Of a stretch of DNA of 64,000 bases, positions 31,142 through 39,900 are shown one piece after another; position 1 is the first letter of the stretch, and each line of letters opens with the position of its first letter. The stretch is from contig NZ_FMDF01000129.1 in assembly GCF_900091955.1 (NCBI RefSeq), forward strand, positions 1 to 64,000. The letters run 5' to 3'. A program made the position numbers and the translations under genes. The notes beneath the pieces are model-generated. The model made no database searches and was not told the origin of the DNA. It saw only the letters and a list, made by a program, of their open reading frames with translations. Origin of the DNA: Streptomyces sp. Ncost-T10-10d. GTDB taxonomy: Bacteria > Actinomycetota > Actinomycetes > Streptomycetales > Streptomycetaceae.

Positions 31142-31250
31142 ACCTCCGATGCGGAGTGGGCCCTGACCGAATCCCTGCTACCGCCCTTGGCTTGTGACCC
31201 CCCGGCCGGCGGCCATCCGGAGAAACACCCCGGCGGGCCGCAGAAGCGTC
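31142..31250 (+). pseudogene. IS5-family transposase N-terminal remnant
   Basis: The frame reads TSDAEWALTESLLPPLACDP and PAGGHPEKHPGGPQKR, the N-terminus of IS5-type transposases (SDAEWA-I-PLLP, then GGHPEKHPRREI). Only about 35 codons remain before the sequence becomes a dehydrogenase fragment. Confidence 0.6.
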
Positions 31251-31330
31251 CCGGGACAGGGCCCTCCGAAGACGGCAGGCTCCGCTTCGTCCGTACGGCG
31301 GTCTCTCTTCGCGGGCGCGGGGTCGCCGAG

Positions 31331-31460
31331 CAGCTTTGGCGCGCGTTGCGTCCAACTCGACGTCACCGACGACGCGTCCGTGGAGGCCGCAGTGAAGGCC
31401 ATCGAGGCTGTCGGAGGGCTGGACGTACTGATCGACAACGCAGGCATCCAAGAAGAGATG
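31331..31460 (+). pseudogene. Short-chain dehydrogenase (SDR) fragment
   Basis: The frame reads SSFGARCVQLDVTDDASVEA, AVKAIEAVGGLDVLIDNAGI and QEEM. This is the segment from the NAD-specificity strand through the NNAG motif (here DNAG) of an SDR enzyme. The nucleotide-binding glycine motif and the YxxxK active site are absent. It is open into the next gene but not part of it. Confidence 0.6.
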
Positions 31461-31653
31461 GGTTCGCACCACAGGAACCACGCACACTTCCTTTACGTCT
31501 TAGGCGACATTCGAGGCGACAGCACCGCCGGCTCCATCGGCTTCGACGTCGTCTTCCCTGTCCAAGACCACTACCGCACCCAGCCCCCGCCCCGGCCTCT
31601 CGCAGGAAGAGCAGAGAAGGTCATCTCGCTGTGCGGTATGCAGGAGGCAAGCC

Positions 31654-31677
31654 GTGAGGGGCCCTGTCGCACAATGA
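31654..31677 (+). CDS. Putative 7-residue leader peptide
   Basis: GTG at 31654 lies six bases after a perfect AGGAGG and encodes MRGPVAQ before a TGA. The TGA overlaps the ATG of the FtsW/RodA-family gene as ATGA (31674-31677). The large gene has no well-spaced Shine-Dalgarno of its own, so translational coupling through this leader is likely. Confidence 0.4.
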   Translation: MRGPVAQ

Positions 31678-33089
31678 GCACTACTACGAACACGTCGGCG
31701 CACCACACATCCACGATCGGCGCGCCGATCCGGCGCAACACCGAACTCGCGCTGCTGGCGTTCGCCGTCGTCATCCCGGTGTTCGCCTACGCCAATGCGG
31801 GCCTGGCCATCAACAACCAGGTGCCGTCCGGACTGCTGAGCTACGGCCTGGGCCTGGGCCTGCTGGCCGGCGTCGCCCATGTCTTCGTGCGGAAGTTCGC
31901 GCCGTACGCGGACCCGCTGCTGCTGCCCCTGGCCACACTCCTGAACGGGCTCGGCCTGGTCGTCATCTGGCGACTGGACCAGTCCGAGCTGCTGCAGTCG
32001 ATCAAGCAGGCGGGAACGGCCGCGCCGCGGCAACTCATGTACACGGCGATAGGCATTGCGCTCTTCGTCGTTGTCCTGATCTTCCTCAAGGACCACCGCG
32101 TCCTGCAGCGCTACACCTACATCTCCATGGTGGGTGCACTGTTCTTGCTGCTGCTCCCGCTGGTCCCGGGCCTGGGCGCGAACATATACGGCGCCAGGAT
32201 CTGGATCCACGTCGGCAGCTTCAGTATCCAGCCCGGTGAGTTCGCGAAGATCGTGCTCGCGGTCTTCTTCGCCGGCTACCTGATGGTCAAGCGTGACGCA
32301 CTGGCCCTGGCCAGCCGCCGCGTCATGGGCCTGTACCTGCCGCGCGGCCGCGACCTCGGCCCGATCCTGGTCGTCTGGTTCCTCTCGATCCTGATCCTGG
32401 TCTTCGAGACCGATCTCGGCACGTCGCTGCTGTTCTTCGGAATGTTCGTCATCATGCTGTACGTCGCCACCAGGCGGACGAGCTGGATTGTCTTCGGTCT
32501 GCTGATGTCCGCGGCCGGCGCCGTCGGTGTCGCCTGCTTCGAGTCGCACGTTCAGCAGCGTGTGCAGGCCTGGATCGACCCGATGAAGGAGTACATCCTC
32601 AGTCGGCAGGGCGTGGCCGGCCACTCCGAACAGTCGATGCAGGCGCTGTGGGCGTTCGGCTCCGGCGGCACCCTCGGCACCGGCCTCGGCCAGGGCCGTT
32701 CCGATCTCATCCGGTTCGCCGCCAACTCCGACTTCGTCCTCGCCACCTTCGGCGAGGAACTGGGCCTGACAGGCATCATGGCGATCCTGCTGATCTACGG
32801 CCTGATCGTGGAGCGTGGCGTGCGCACCGCCCTCGCCGCCCGCGACCCGTTCGGCAAGCTGCTCGCCATCGGTCTGTCGGGCGCGTTCGCGCTGCAGGTT
32901 TTTGTCGTTGCCGGCGGTGTGATGGGTCTGATCCCGCTGACCGGTATGACGATGCCGTTCCTGGCGTACGGCGGTTCCTCCGTCATTGCCAACTGGGCTC
33001 TGGTCGGCATCCTGATCTGCATCAGCCACAGTGCGCGCCGTCCGGCACCCGCCTCCAACCCCGACATGGCCCAGGTCGTCCACAGGTGA
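31674..33089 (+). CDS. FtsW/RodA/SpoVE-family (SEDS) peptidoglycan polymerase
   Basis: The 471-residue membrane protein has about ten to twelve helices and SEDS-family signatures: SIQPGEFAKIVLAVF, ETDLGTSLLFFGMFV, RFAANSDFVLATFGEELGL and PFLAYGGSSVIANWALVG. SEDS proteins polymerise lipid II glycan strands with a class B penicillin-binding protein. Here no PBP or rodA/ftsZ neighbour is present, so it is a free-standing paralogue, perhaps used in sporulation or under stress. ATG at 31674 overlaps a short leader ORF. Confidence 0.9.
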   Translation: MSTTTNTSAHHTSTIGAPIRRNTELALLAFAVVIPVFAYANAGLAINNQVPSGLLSYGLGLGLLAGVAHVFVRKFAPYADPLLLPLATLLNGLGLVVIWRLDQSELLQSIKQAGTAAPRQLMYTAIGIALFVVVLIFLKDHRVLQRYTYISMVGALFLLLLPLVPGLGANIYGARIWIHVGSFSIQPGEFAKIVLAVFFAGYLMVKRDALALASRRVMGLYLPRGRDLGPILVVWFLSILILVFETDLGTSLLFFGMFVIMLYVATRRTSWIVFGLLMSAAGAVGVACFESHVQQRVQAWIDPMKEYILSRQGVAGHSEQSMQALWAFGSGGTLGTGLGQGRSDLIRFAANSDFVLATFGEELGLTGIMAILLIYGLIVERGVRTALAARDPFGKLLAIGLSGAFALQVFVVAGGVMGLIPLTGMTMPFLAYGGSSVIANWALVGILICISHSARRPAPASNPDMAQVVHR

Positions 33090-33354
33090 ACAAGCCGCCG
33101 GACGGCGACTGGATCGACTGGGTCCGTCAGGTCGTGGCGTGCTTCCTTCAGATGGAGCGTGAAGGCTGTCCGTCGCCGATCGAGTGTTTCAACTTGACGG
33201 TCGATCAGCGTGGTTGAGTTACTTGGCGGCCGGGTGAGCAGACCTTCGAGGGCGATGCGGAACGCGCTCAGTGGTGCCTTCCAGCGCATGGTTCAGCGGC
33301 GTAGCCCCATGCTCGTCGGGGTCCAGCGAAAGCAGCGCCATCACCCCCTGACCC

Positions 33355-33560
33355 CCGACAGATGCGTGCCGCCCCGGCTCGCTTTCGACCATCGCTCCCA
33401 CCTGTACTCGCTCGGCTGTGTGCTCTACGAGTCGGTCACCGAGCGGCGGCCCCTCTCCGGCATGTCCTGGCACCTGGTCCACCAGCACATCAACGAGCAG
33501 CTACGGGCCCTCCGTCGCGGAGCCACCAGCCTGCGCACAGTCGGTGATGCCCGGCGCTGA
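33355..33560 (+). pseudogene. Serine/threonine protein kinase fragment
   Basis: The frame reads FDHRSHLYSLGCVLYESVTE, RRPLSG and LVHQHINEQLRALR. This matches subdomains IX-X of actinobacterial Ser/Thr kinases (DHRSDLYSLGCVLYE-LTGR-PF). The catalytic loop and ATP site are absent. Nothing assignable lies between 33090 and 33354. Confidence 0.5.
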
Positions 33561-33566
33561 AGGTGA

Positions 33567-34349
33567 TCATTTACCGAATCGCCGTTCGCGATTCGCGTAC
33601 GAGCGAAGTGCGCGCAGGAAATCCACGTGACGGAACGCCGGCCAGTAGCAGTCCACCCAGTGCATCTCGGCGTACGCGGACTGCCAGAGAAGGAAGCCGG
33701 ACAGCCGCTGCTCGCCGGAGGTTCGGATGATGAAGTCGGTGTGGTCGGTGATCGGCGAGTACAGATGCCGGGAGATGTCCTCGATCTCGAACCGCTCGAC
33801 CAGGTCGGCCGGGTCGCCACCAGCCGCAATGTGTTCCTCGAACGCGCTCTTCACCGCATCGACGATCTCCCGTCGGCCGCCGTAGCCCACCGCGACGTCC
33901 ACCTTGAGCCCGCCACGCCCGGCCGTCGCGTCGGCGGCCTCCTTGAGTACCCGGGCGCTGACGCCGGGCAGCATGTCGAGCGAGCCGATCACCTGGACCT
34001 CCCAGGGACGAGCTTCGGCCGTGATGTCCCGGACGGTCGCTTCGATGATGTCGATCAGCGGGCCGAGCTGTTCGGCAGGGCGCCCAAGGTTGTCGTCGGA
34101 GAGCATGAAGAGGGTCACGTGCTCGATTCCTGCGGCAGTACACCAGCCAAGGAACTCGGTCACCTTGGCGCTGCCCGCCCGATACCCCTCCCGGACGTCC
34201 GCGTGTCCCGCCTGTCGGGCCCAGCGCCGGTTGCCATCGAGCATGATTCCGACGTGCTGCGGGCGTGGCAGCCCCGCCAGGGTGGCGGCCAGTCGGCGCT
34301 CGTACACCGCCTCGATCGGCCGTCGGAGGAACAGCGGGAGCAGCTTCAT
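33567..34349 (-). CDS. uppS: Cis-isoprenyl diphosphate synthase (undecaprenyl diphosphate synthase family)
   Basis: The 260-residue enzyme begins MKLLPLFLRRPIEAVYERRL and has the catalytic GIMLDGNRRWA (Asp38), FMLSDDNLGRPAEQ, VGYGGRREIVDAV and RTSGEQRLSGFLLWQSAYAE, all family hallmarks. It condenses isopentenyl diphosphate units in cis onto an allylic primer to make the C50-C55 lipid carrier for cell wall. ATG at 34349 has GGAG upstream. A SEDS-family gene lies 478 bases away, convergent, so both concern wall lipid II. It is probably a second paralogue. Confidence 0.9.
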   Translation of the reverse strand: MKLLPLFLRRPIEAVYERRLAATLAGLPRPQHVGIMLDGNRRWARQAGHADVREGYRAGSAKVTEFLGWCTAAGIEHVTLFMLSDDNLGRPAEQLGPLIDIIEATVRDITAEARPWEVQVIGSLDMLPGVSARVLKEAADATAGRGGLKVDVAVGYGGRREIVDAVKSAFEEHIAAGGDPADLVERFEIEDISRHLYSPITDHTDFIIRTSGEQRLSGFLLWQSAYAEMHWVDCYWPAFRHVDFLRALRSYANRERRFGK

Positions 34350-35053
34350 GAACCATCTCCATCGCGTCGTAGAACCCCGGCGGACCCTACCAGGGGCTCC
34401 TTTTTCCGCAAGGCGAGGCGCGGTGGTGTCCCTCTCCTGGTTCGATACCGTCGAGGAACGAGACACTGCTGGTGGTTTTGCAGATGCCGTCGCTGGTGGG
34501 CTCATCGGGAACGCGGGAGCACTGGGCGCGTCCCGCCTCGTCTGGGCGAACCCAAGAATCACCCAGTGGCGTCGACGGGTGCGACGGGATGCCTGCGGCG
34601 AATTCGGAGCCGGGTTGCTGCGTGCCGTTCGGGCGGGGACGGTCCTCTGCAGCCACGGGGGAGTTTCGGGGTGGGTCTTGGCGGAGCGCTGTCCGCGCCA
34701 CCAATGGTGAAGGAGGGTGCGCATCGACATTGGTGGTACTGGAAGAGCGGGTGAGGGCTTCGTGGGCCGGCCAGGAAGGCAGCTCGTGGATGCGGTGAGC
34801 TTTTGCCAACCCGCTTGCTCGTTGGGTGAGTTGGTAGGTGTGCCGTGCGCTGGGAAAGAGGAAGATCCTGGAGGAAGGAATGCAACAGACTCATCACTAC
34901 AGGCCTTCGTGCTGAGCTTGCGTGTTCCTTGGTCGGATCACACGCTCAGTCGAAGACCGCTTGCACGCAGGGAAGTTACTGGACCAGGTGATCAAGTACG
35001 AGAAGCCGTTCGACACCCGAGGTTGGAGACCGAGCCGGTTCCGGGTCGTGCGG
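34350..35053. other. Intergenic region with no gene recognised
   Basis: No frame shows recognisable protein. The stretch at 34850-35040 has lower GC than the surroundings. Confidence 0.45.
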
Positions 35054-36226
35054 TCAGGGCTCCTCGCCGTATGCGAGTTCGCTCGCCAGGAGCGCGGCGC
35101 CCACGACCCCTGCGCGGGGGCCGAGTTCGGACATGACGATCGGTAGATTGCCGGTGGCGAGGGGAAGTGAGCGTTTGTACACGACGCTGCGGATCTCGGC
35201 GAGCAGGGGATAGCCGAGCCCGGTCAGACCGCCGCCGATCACGATCATCGACGGGTTCATGAAGCTGACCAGCGTGGCGAGGACCTGCCCGACCCGGTGG
35301 CCGCCGGACCGGATCAGGTTGACGCTCGTGTTGTCGCCGCCGTCCGCGCACTCCGCGACATCCAGGGCGGTCAACACCCCCCGCTCGGCGAGCCGTTCGG
35401 CGAGGGCGGGTGACTGGCCGGACTTCGCGGCCTCCGTGGCGTCCCTGGACAGCGCCACCCCGCCGAAGTATGCCTCCAGGCAGCCGGTGTTCCCGCAGGA
35501 GCAGACGGGCCCGTCCGTCTCGGCCTCGACCTGGACGTGTCCGATGTCGCCGGCGCACCCCTCCGCGCCCCGGTAGATACGGCCGTGGTGCTGCATGCCG
35601 GAGCCGATACCGCTGCCGATCTTCACGAAGAGCAGATGGTCGACGGTTCTTGCGACCCCGCTGTGCTGCTCCCCGAGGGCCATCACGTTGACGTCGTTGT
35701 CGACCACGACGGGGCAGCCGTGTGCGCGGGCGAGGGTGTCGCGTACCGGAAAGCGGTTCCAGCCCACCATGATCGGCGGCGAGACGGGTACGCCCTCCCG
35801 GAAGCTGACCGGTCCCGGCAGGCCGATGCCGATGGCGTCGAGCCGCGTGTAGTGCCCCTGGTCGGCCATCGCGCGCAGGAGTTCGCTGACGCGCCCGAGC
35901 ACGGCGACCGGTCCGGAGCGGATGTCTGCCGGCTCGGAGCAGGAGGCCACCGGCGCGAGCGCGCCGTCGGTGATCTCGATGTCGACGGAGCTGGCGCCCA
36001 GATCGACAGCGGCGAACCGCACACCGGGGTCGAGCTGGACGAGGGTGGAGCGCCGCCCGCCGCGCGATGCGGCGGGGCCTGCCTCGCGGACCCGCCCGGC
36101 GGCGACCATGCGGTCGAGTTCGCCGAGCAGCCGCGGGCGCGGAACCTCCAGCCGGTCCGCGAGTTGCGCGCGGGACAGCGGGCCGTTGTCACGCAGCAGA
36201 CTCAACACGCGGTACTGGATGTTCAC
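35054..36226 (-). CDS. ROK-family transcriptional regulator
   Basis: The 390-residue protein has an N-terminal winged helix (MNIQYRVLSLLRDNGPLSRA and QLADRLEVPRPRLLGELDRM) and a sugar-kinase-like ROK domain. That domain has FAAVDLGASSVDIEI, IGIGLPGPVSF, the zinc/structural motif CSCGNTGCLEAYFG and MIVIGGGLTGLG. ROK regulators bind sugars and control sugar-use genes. It lies downstream of a sugar-dehydrogenase/isomerase-like gene set in the same orientation, separated by 288 bases containing an inverted repeat. The exact effector is unknown. Confidence 0.88.
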   Translation of the reverse strand: MNIQYRVLSLLRDNGPLSRAQLADRLEVPRPRLLGELDRMVAAGRVREAGPAASRGGRRSTLVQLDPGVRFAAVDLGASSVDIEITDGALAPVASCSEPADIRSGPVAVLGRVSELLRAMADQGHYTRLDAIGIGLPGPVSFREGVPVSPPIMVGWNRFPVRDTLARAHGCPVVVDNDVNVMALGEQHSGVARTVDHLLFVKIGSGIGSGMQHHGRIYRGAEGCAGDIGHVQVEAETDGPVCSCGNTGCLEAYFGGVALSRDATEAAKSGQSPALAERLAERGVLTALDVAECADGGDNTSVNLIRSGGHRVGQVLATLVSFMNPSMIVIGGGLTGLGYPLLAEIRSVVYKRSLPLATGNLPIVMSELGPRAGVVGAALLASELAYGEEP

Positions 36227-36359
36227 GGAGTCACTTCCTCTGGGCGCCTTCGGACAGCTTTCGGGAGTTGTCGCGGGGGCGGTACGGGGGCGGGCACTGT
36301 ACTGCCCGGCAGGGCCTGTGCTCTCGGGGCCGCGGGGGCGCAGGGGCGCGGGCGACTTC

Positions 36360-36393
36360 CGGCAACTTTTTCACAGAACGCCGAAAGTTGCCG
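36360..36393. promoter_or_regulatory. Inverted repeat, candidate operator upstream of the ROK gene
   Basis: CGGCAACTTT and AAAGTTGCCG form a perfect 10-bp inverted repeat with a 14-base spacer, 134 bases upstream of the ROK start. A weaker GACAGCTTTCGGGAGTTGTC occurs at 36245-36264. Both contain an AACTTTC/GGAGTTG-type half site, so ROK autoregulation is plausible. Confidence 0.45.
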
Positions 36394-36463
36394 CCTCGTT
36401 GATGGAACTCCTACCGGCGGGACCCCACGGCCCGGAGGCAGGCCCCTGTCACGGAGTCCGGGC

Positions 36464-36503
36464 ACGGAGCTGCCCCGCCGGTGTGACAGCGGGGCAGCTC
36501 CGT
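36464..36503 (-). terminator. Strong hairpin terminator
   Basis: A perfect 15-bp stem (ACGGAGCTGCCCCGC with its complement) closes a 10-base loop. It begins 12 bases beyond the stop codon of the PQQ-dependent dehydrogenase-like gene. Confidence 0.7.
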
Positions 36504-36514
36504 CTGTCGAGGCG

Positions 36515-39500
36515 TCAGCCGGTGGCGCCTCCCTTCAGCGCCCGCGCGTCCCGTGCCAGGGCCGCGCCTGCCGCGCTGTCCGGCACCAGGGCGGTGTCGG
36601 ACGTGTAGCCGGCGAACGATTCCAGCACCGCCGCGGCCTGACTTGTACGGCCGGCGTCGGCGTGCGCCTCGGCCTGGGTGAGCCGTACGGTCAGCCGCTG
36701 CTGTCCCTGCGCCGTGATCAGGCCGTCGGCCCGAAGCTGGGTGATCAGCGCGCGGATGTCCGCGTAGGAGGTACGGGTCGTGAAGGCCACCGTCTTTGTG
36801 GTGGTGTTGCCGGCCTTGTCCCGGGCCCTGACCGTGAGGTCATGGTTCCCCAGCGGCAGCCGCCACAGCTCCAGGGCCTGGCCGGCGGTGATGGCCCTGC
36901 CGTCGAGCGTGGCCGTCGCGGTGGCCCCGCCGGACACCGCGTCCTGTGCCGAGAAGGCCGGCGTCGGGCGCTTGGAGTCCCCGTAGACGCCGTCGGCGTC
37001 GAGACCGCTCACCGCCACCGTGGGACCGGTGCGGTCGATCCGTACGGTGAGCGAGCCCACTTCGGAGACGTTGCCGCCGTTGTCGGTCGCCCGGTAACGG
37101 ACGGTGGTGGCACCCTCATTCGACAGGGTGACGGCCGCGTTGGCCGACTGCCATGTCGTCCCGCCGTCGACCGAGTACTGACGGCTGGCGACCGTTCCGT
37201 TGTCGGTCGCCGAGACCGCGAGTGACACGTTGCTGGTGTACCAGCCGTCGTCCCCGTTGGGCCGGGGCGGGTTGAGCGTGGCGGTGACCTTGGGCGCGGT
37301 CTTGTCCGCGACGCCCGCGCCCTGGAAGGTCAGCGAGTCCAGCTCGATACCCCCGGAGCTGGTGACGAAGACCTCGCCGCTGCCCGAAGGGGCGTCCGTC
37401 AGCGGGGTGGTGACGGACTGCCAGCCCTCTCCGGCCGGAACCGACACCGTGGCGAACGGCTCCGCGTCGGCCGCGCCCCAGCGCAGCGCCAGGGTGCCGG
37501 CGCCACTGGCACGGGTCTTCACCCCGGTGATCCCGGCGAACGACACCGGGTCGTACGCGATCCAGTCACTCGCGTCGAAGGAGGTCAGCTTGCGTTGTCC
37601 GGACGCCGTGGTGTCGTCCGTGATTGTGACGCCCTCCGCCGAGTCGTAGTGCTCGGCCTGCATGACGGCCGGGTTGAGCACCACCTGGGCGTCACCGGTC
37701 GCCGGCGGAACGCCGCCCGCGCCCTTGTCGGTGTAGGCGATCCCGAGGACGCCGAAGACGTTCTCGGTGTCACCGTGCCCCGCGTCGGTCGGGGTCACGA
37801 CGCCGCCCGTGCAGCCGGTGCCGCTGTTGACCGGGTGCCCGTGCTGGTTGTGCCCGAGACCGAAGGTCCAGGCGGCCTTGGCGCAGTCCGGCGTGGTGCC
37901 GTCCTCCGGGTCCTCGACGGCTATGCCGTACGGCACGGCGTCGCCCCAGTTGAAGAACCCGCCGTCGGGCGGCGAGGTGATCCGTACCGTCGGCGCCGTG
38001 TTGCCCACAGTGATCTGACGGCTCGACAGGCCGAACTTGCCCTGCGGGTCGGAGACCTTCAGCCGCGCCTGGAACTGCCCGTTCTCCGGATACGTACGGC
38101 TGGCCGTGGGCCCGGTGGCGTCGAAGGTGCCGTCGCCGTCGAGGTCCCACTGATAGGTGAGATCGCCGTTCTCCGGGTCGCTGGAGGCGGTGGCGCTGAA
38201 CGAGACCTCCAGCGGGGCCTGGCCGGACGTCTTGTCGGCCTTGATCACGGCGGTGGGTGCCTTGTTGCCCTCGGCGTAGTCGATCCGGTAGAGACCCGCG
38301 TCCGGATTCTGCCGGAAGAAGCCGTCGCCGTAGTCGAGGACGTAGAGTGCGCCGTCCGGACCGAACTCCAGGTCCATCGGGTTGTCCCACGGCGGGATGC
38401 CGTTCTGTGAACGCTCACTGTTGGGCAGGACGTTCTCCAGCTTGCTCACGGGACCGTCCGGCCCGTCGAGCGTGAACGCGGCGACGTAGTCCTGGGAGAA
38501 CTCCGCGAAGAACGCCTTTCCGTCCCAGTACTCGGGGAACTTGCCCGGTGAGGGGTTGCCCGCGTCGTAGTGGTAGACCGGACCGCCCATCGGGGCCTGG
38601 CCGCCGGGACCGCCGGGACCGCGGAAGGCCGTCAGCTCGGGCCAGGGCTGGTCGGTGTCCCGGTCGCCGTACCAGAGCGTGGCCGGCACGGAGGCGGGCA
38701 GCTCGGTCAGGCCGGTGTTCCAGCGGGAGTCGTTGACCGGCGCCGCGCAGTCGAAGGCGGGGCCGGGCGTGAGGGTGGCGAAGTCGAAGTCCCGGTAGGG
38801 CTTGCTGTTGTCACCCGTGCAGAACGGCCAGCCGCTGTTCATGGCCTTGGTCGTGGTCTGCCACTCGACGTATCCCATCGGTCCACGGTTCGGGTCCGCG
38901 GTACCGGCATCGGGGCCGTAGTCGCCCCACATCACGGCGTCGGTCTTGCGGTCCACCGCCAGCCGGAAGGGATTGCGCAGGCCCATCACGAAGATCTCGG
39001 GACGGGTCTTGGCCGTGCCGGGCTCGAAGAGGTTCCCCTCCGGGATGGTGTAACCGCCGTCCTCCTGGACGTTGATACGCAGGATCTTGCCCCGCAGGTC
39101 GTTGGTGTTGCCCGCGCCGCGGCGCTCGTCGAGTCCCGGGTTGTAGCCGGCCGCGTCGTTGATCGGCGTGTAGCCGTTGACGTTCGGGCCCGATGCAGGG
39201 GTGTTGCCGCCGGTCGCGAGGTAGAGGTTCCCCTCCCCGTCGAAGTCCACGTCACCGGCGACGTGGCAGCACTGGCCGCGGTTGGTGTCGACCCGGATGA
39301 TCTCCTGCGCGGTGGAGAGATCGAGTTTGTCGCCGGTCCACTTGAAACGGGTCAGGGTGTCGTACCCCTCCCATTGCTTCCAGTACGAGTCGTTCTGCCC
39401 GGCGGGCAGTTGGAGCGGGGCGGAGCCGGCCGGGGTGTTCAGCGGCGGCGAATAGTACAGGTAGACCCACTTGTTGGTGGCGAAATCCGGGTCGAGCGTG

Positions 39501-39814
39501 ACCGTCTGCAACCCCATCTCGGAGTTCTGGTACACGTCGACGTGGTTGACGACCTTCGTGACACCGGTGCCGGGGTCGGTGAGCCGTACGTCGCCGTTGC
39601 GGGCGGTGTGCAGGACACGGTTGTCGGGCAGTACGGCGAGGTCGATCGGCTCGCCGGTGTCCTTCGTCAGGGTGACTTTCTCGTAGTTCGACCAGTCCAG
39701 AGCGTGTTCGTGGTCCGGGTGCGCCTGGGCGGCGGGCGCGACGGCCACACCGCCCAGTGCGGGCAGTGCCACGAGCAGGACCCCCGTGATCAGGCGTCTC
39801 AGGGTGCGGTGCAC
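36515..39814 (-). CDS. Secreted PQQ-dependent sugar-dehydrogenase-like protein with PKD and CBM modules
   Basis: The 1099-residue secreted protein has a signal peptide (1-31). A glucose/sorbosone-dehydrogenase-like propeller follows (about 45-510) with GQCCHVAGDVDFDGEGNLYL, NDLRGKILRINVQEDGG and VMGLRNPFRLAVDRKT. Next come a PKD domain (about 520-610, TYQWDLDGDGTFDATGP), a CBM6-like region (about 720-850), two beta-sandwich repeats and a C-terminal helical FIMAH-like segment (ADIRALITQLRADGLITAQG). It probably binds polysaccharide and oxidises a sugar end outside the cell. ATG at 39814 starts the signal peptide. It precedes a ROK gene and follows a Tat-exported isomerase-like gene. Confidence 0.85.
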   Translation of the reverse strand: MHRTLRRLITGVLLVALPALGGVAVAPAAQAHPDHEHALDWSNYEKVTLTKDTGEPIDLAVLPDNRVLHTARNGDVRLTDPGTGVTKVVNHVDVYQNSEMGLQTVTLDPDFATNKWVYLYYSPPLNTPAGSAPLQLPAGQNDSYWKQWEGYDTLTRFKWTGDKLDLSTAQEIIRVDTNRGQCCHVAGDVDFDGEGNLYLATGGNTPASGPNVNGYTPINDAAGYNPGLDERRGAGNTNDLRGKILRINVQEDGGYTIPEGNLFEPGTAKTRPEIFVMGLRNPFRLAVDRKTDAVMWGDYGPDAGTADPNRGPMGYVEWQTTTKAMNSGWPFCTGDNSKPYRDFDFATLTPGPAFDCAAPVNDSRWNTGLTELPASVPATLWYGDRDTDQPWPELTAFRGPGGPGGQAPMGGPVYHYDAGNPSPGKFPEYWDGKAFFAEFSQDYVAAFTLDGPDGPVSKLENVLPNSERSQNGIPPWDNPMDLEFGPDGALYVLDYGDGFFRQNPDAGLYRIDYAEGNKAPTAVIKADKTSGQAPLEVSFSATASSDPENGDLTYQWDLDGDGTFDATGPTASRTYPENGQFQARLKVSDPQGKFGLSSRQITVGNTAPTVRITSPPDGGFFNWGDAVPYGIAVEDPEDGTTPDCAKAAWTFGLGHNQHGHPVNSGTGCTGGVVTPTDAGHGDTENVFGVLGIAYTDKGAGGVPPATGDAQVVLNPAVMQAEHYDSAEGVTITDDTTASGQRKLTSFDASDWIAYDPVSFAGITGVKTRASGAGTLALRWGAADAEPFATVSVPAGEGWQSVTTPLTDAPSGSGEVFVTSSGGIELDSLTFQGAGVADKTAPKVTATLNPPRPNGDDGWYTSNVSLAVSATDNGTVASRQYSVDGGTTWQSANAAVTLSNEGATTVRYRATDNGGNVSEVGSLTVRIDRTGPTVAVSGLDADGVYGDSKRPTPAFSAQDAVSGGATATATLDGRAITAGQALELWRLPLGNHDLTVRARDKAGNTTTKTVAFTTRTSYADIRALITQLRADGLITAQGQQRLTVRLTQAEAHADAGRTSQAAAVLESFAGYTSDTALVPDSAAGAALARDARALKGGATG

Positions 39815-39860
39815 GGTGATTGCGTCTCCTCGGTTGCTGGCGGTATGGAGCGGACACGGG

Positions 39861-39882
39861 GGCGCCTCCGCGCGGAGGCGCC
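39861..39882 (-). terminator. 22-base perfect palindrome, probable terminator
   Basis: The palindrome with half GGCGCCTCCGC runs unbroken, 19 bases beyond the stop of the isomerase-like gene and before the start of the dehydrogenase gene on the same strand. It would form a tight hairpin, so the two genes may be partly separate units. Confidence 0.5.
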
Positions 39883-39900
39883 TGTCTTCTTCGGGGCCTC

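Noticed and set aside
33219..33488. Possible ankyrin-repeat protein on the minus strand (DEHGATPLNHAL)
   Set aside because: Only one short ankyrin-like match is present, and the opposite strand shows kinase sequence in the same area.
34717..35136. Plus-strand frame beginning MRIDIGGTG, reminiscent of a ROK/glucokinase start
   Set aside because: Similarity stops after nine residues and the rest lacks any ROK motif.
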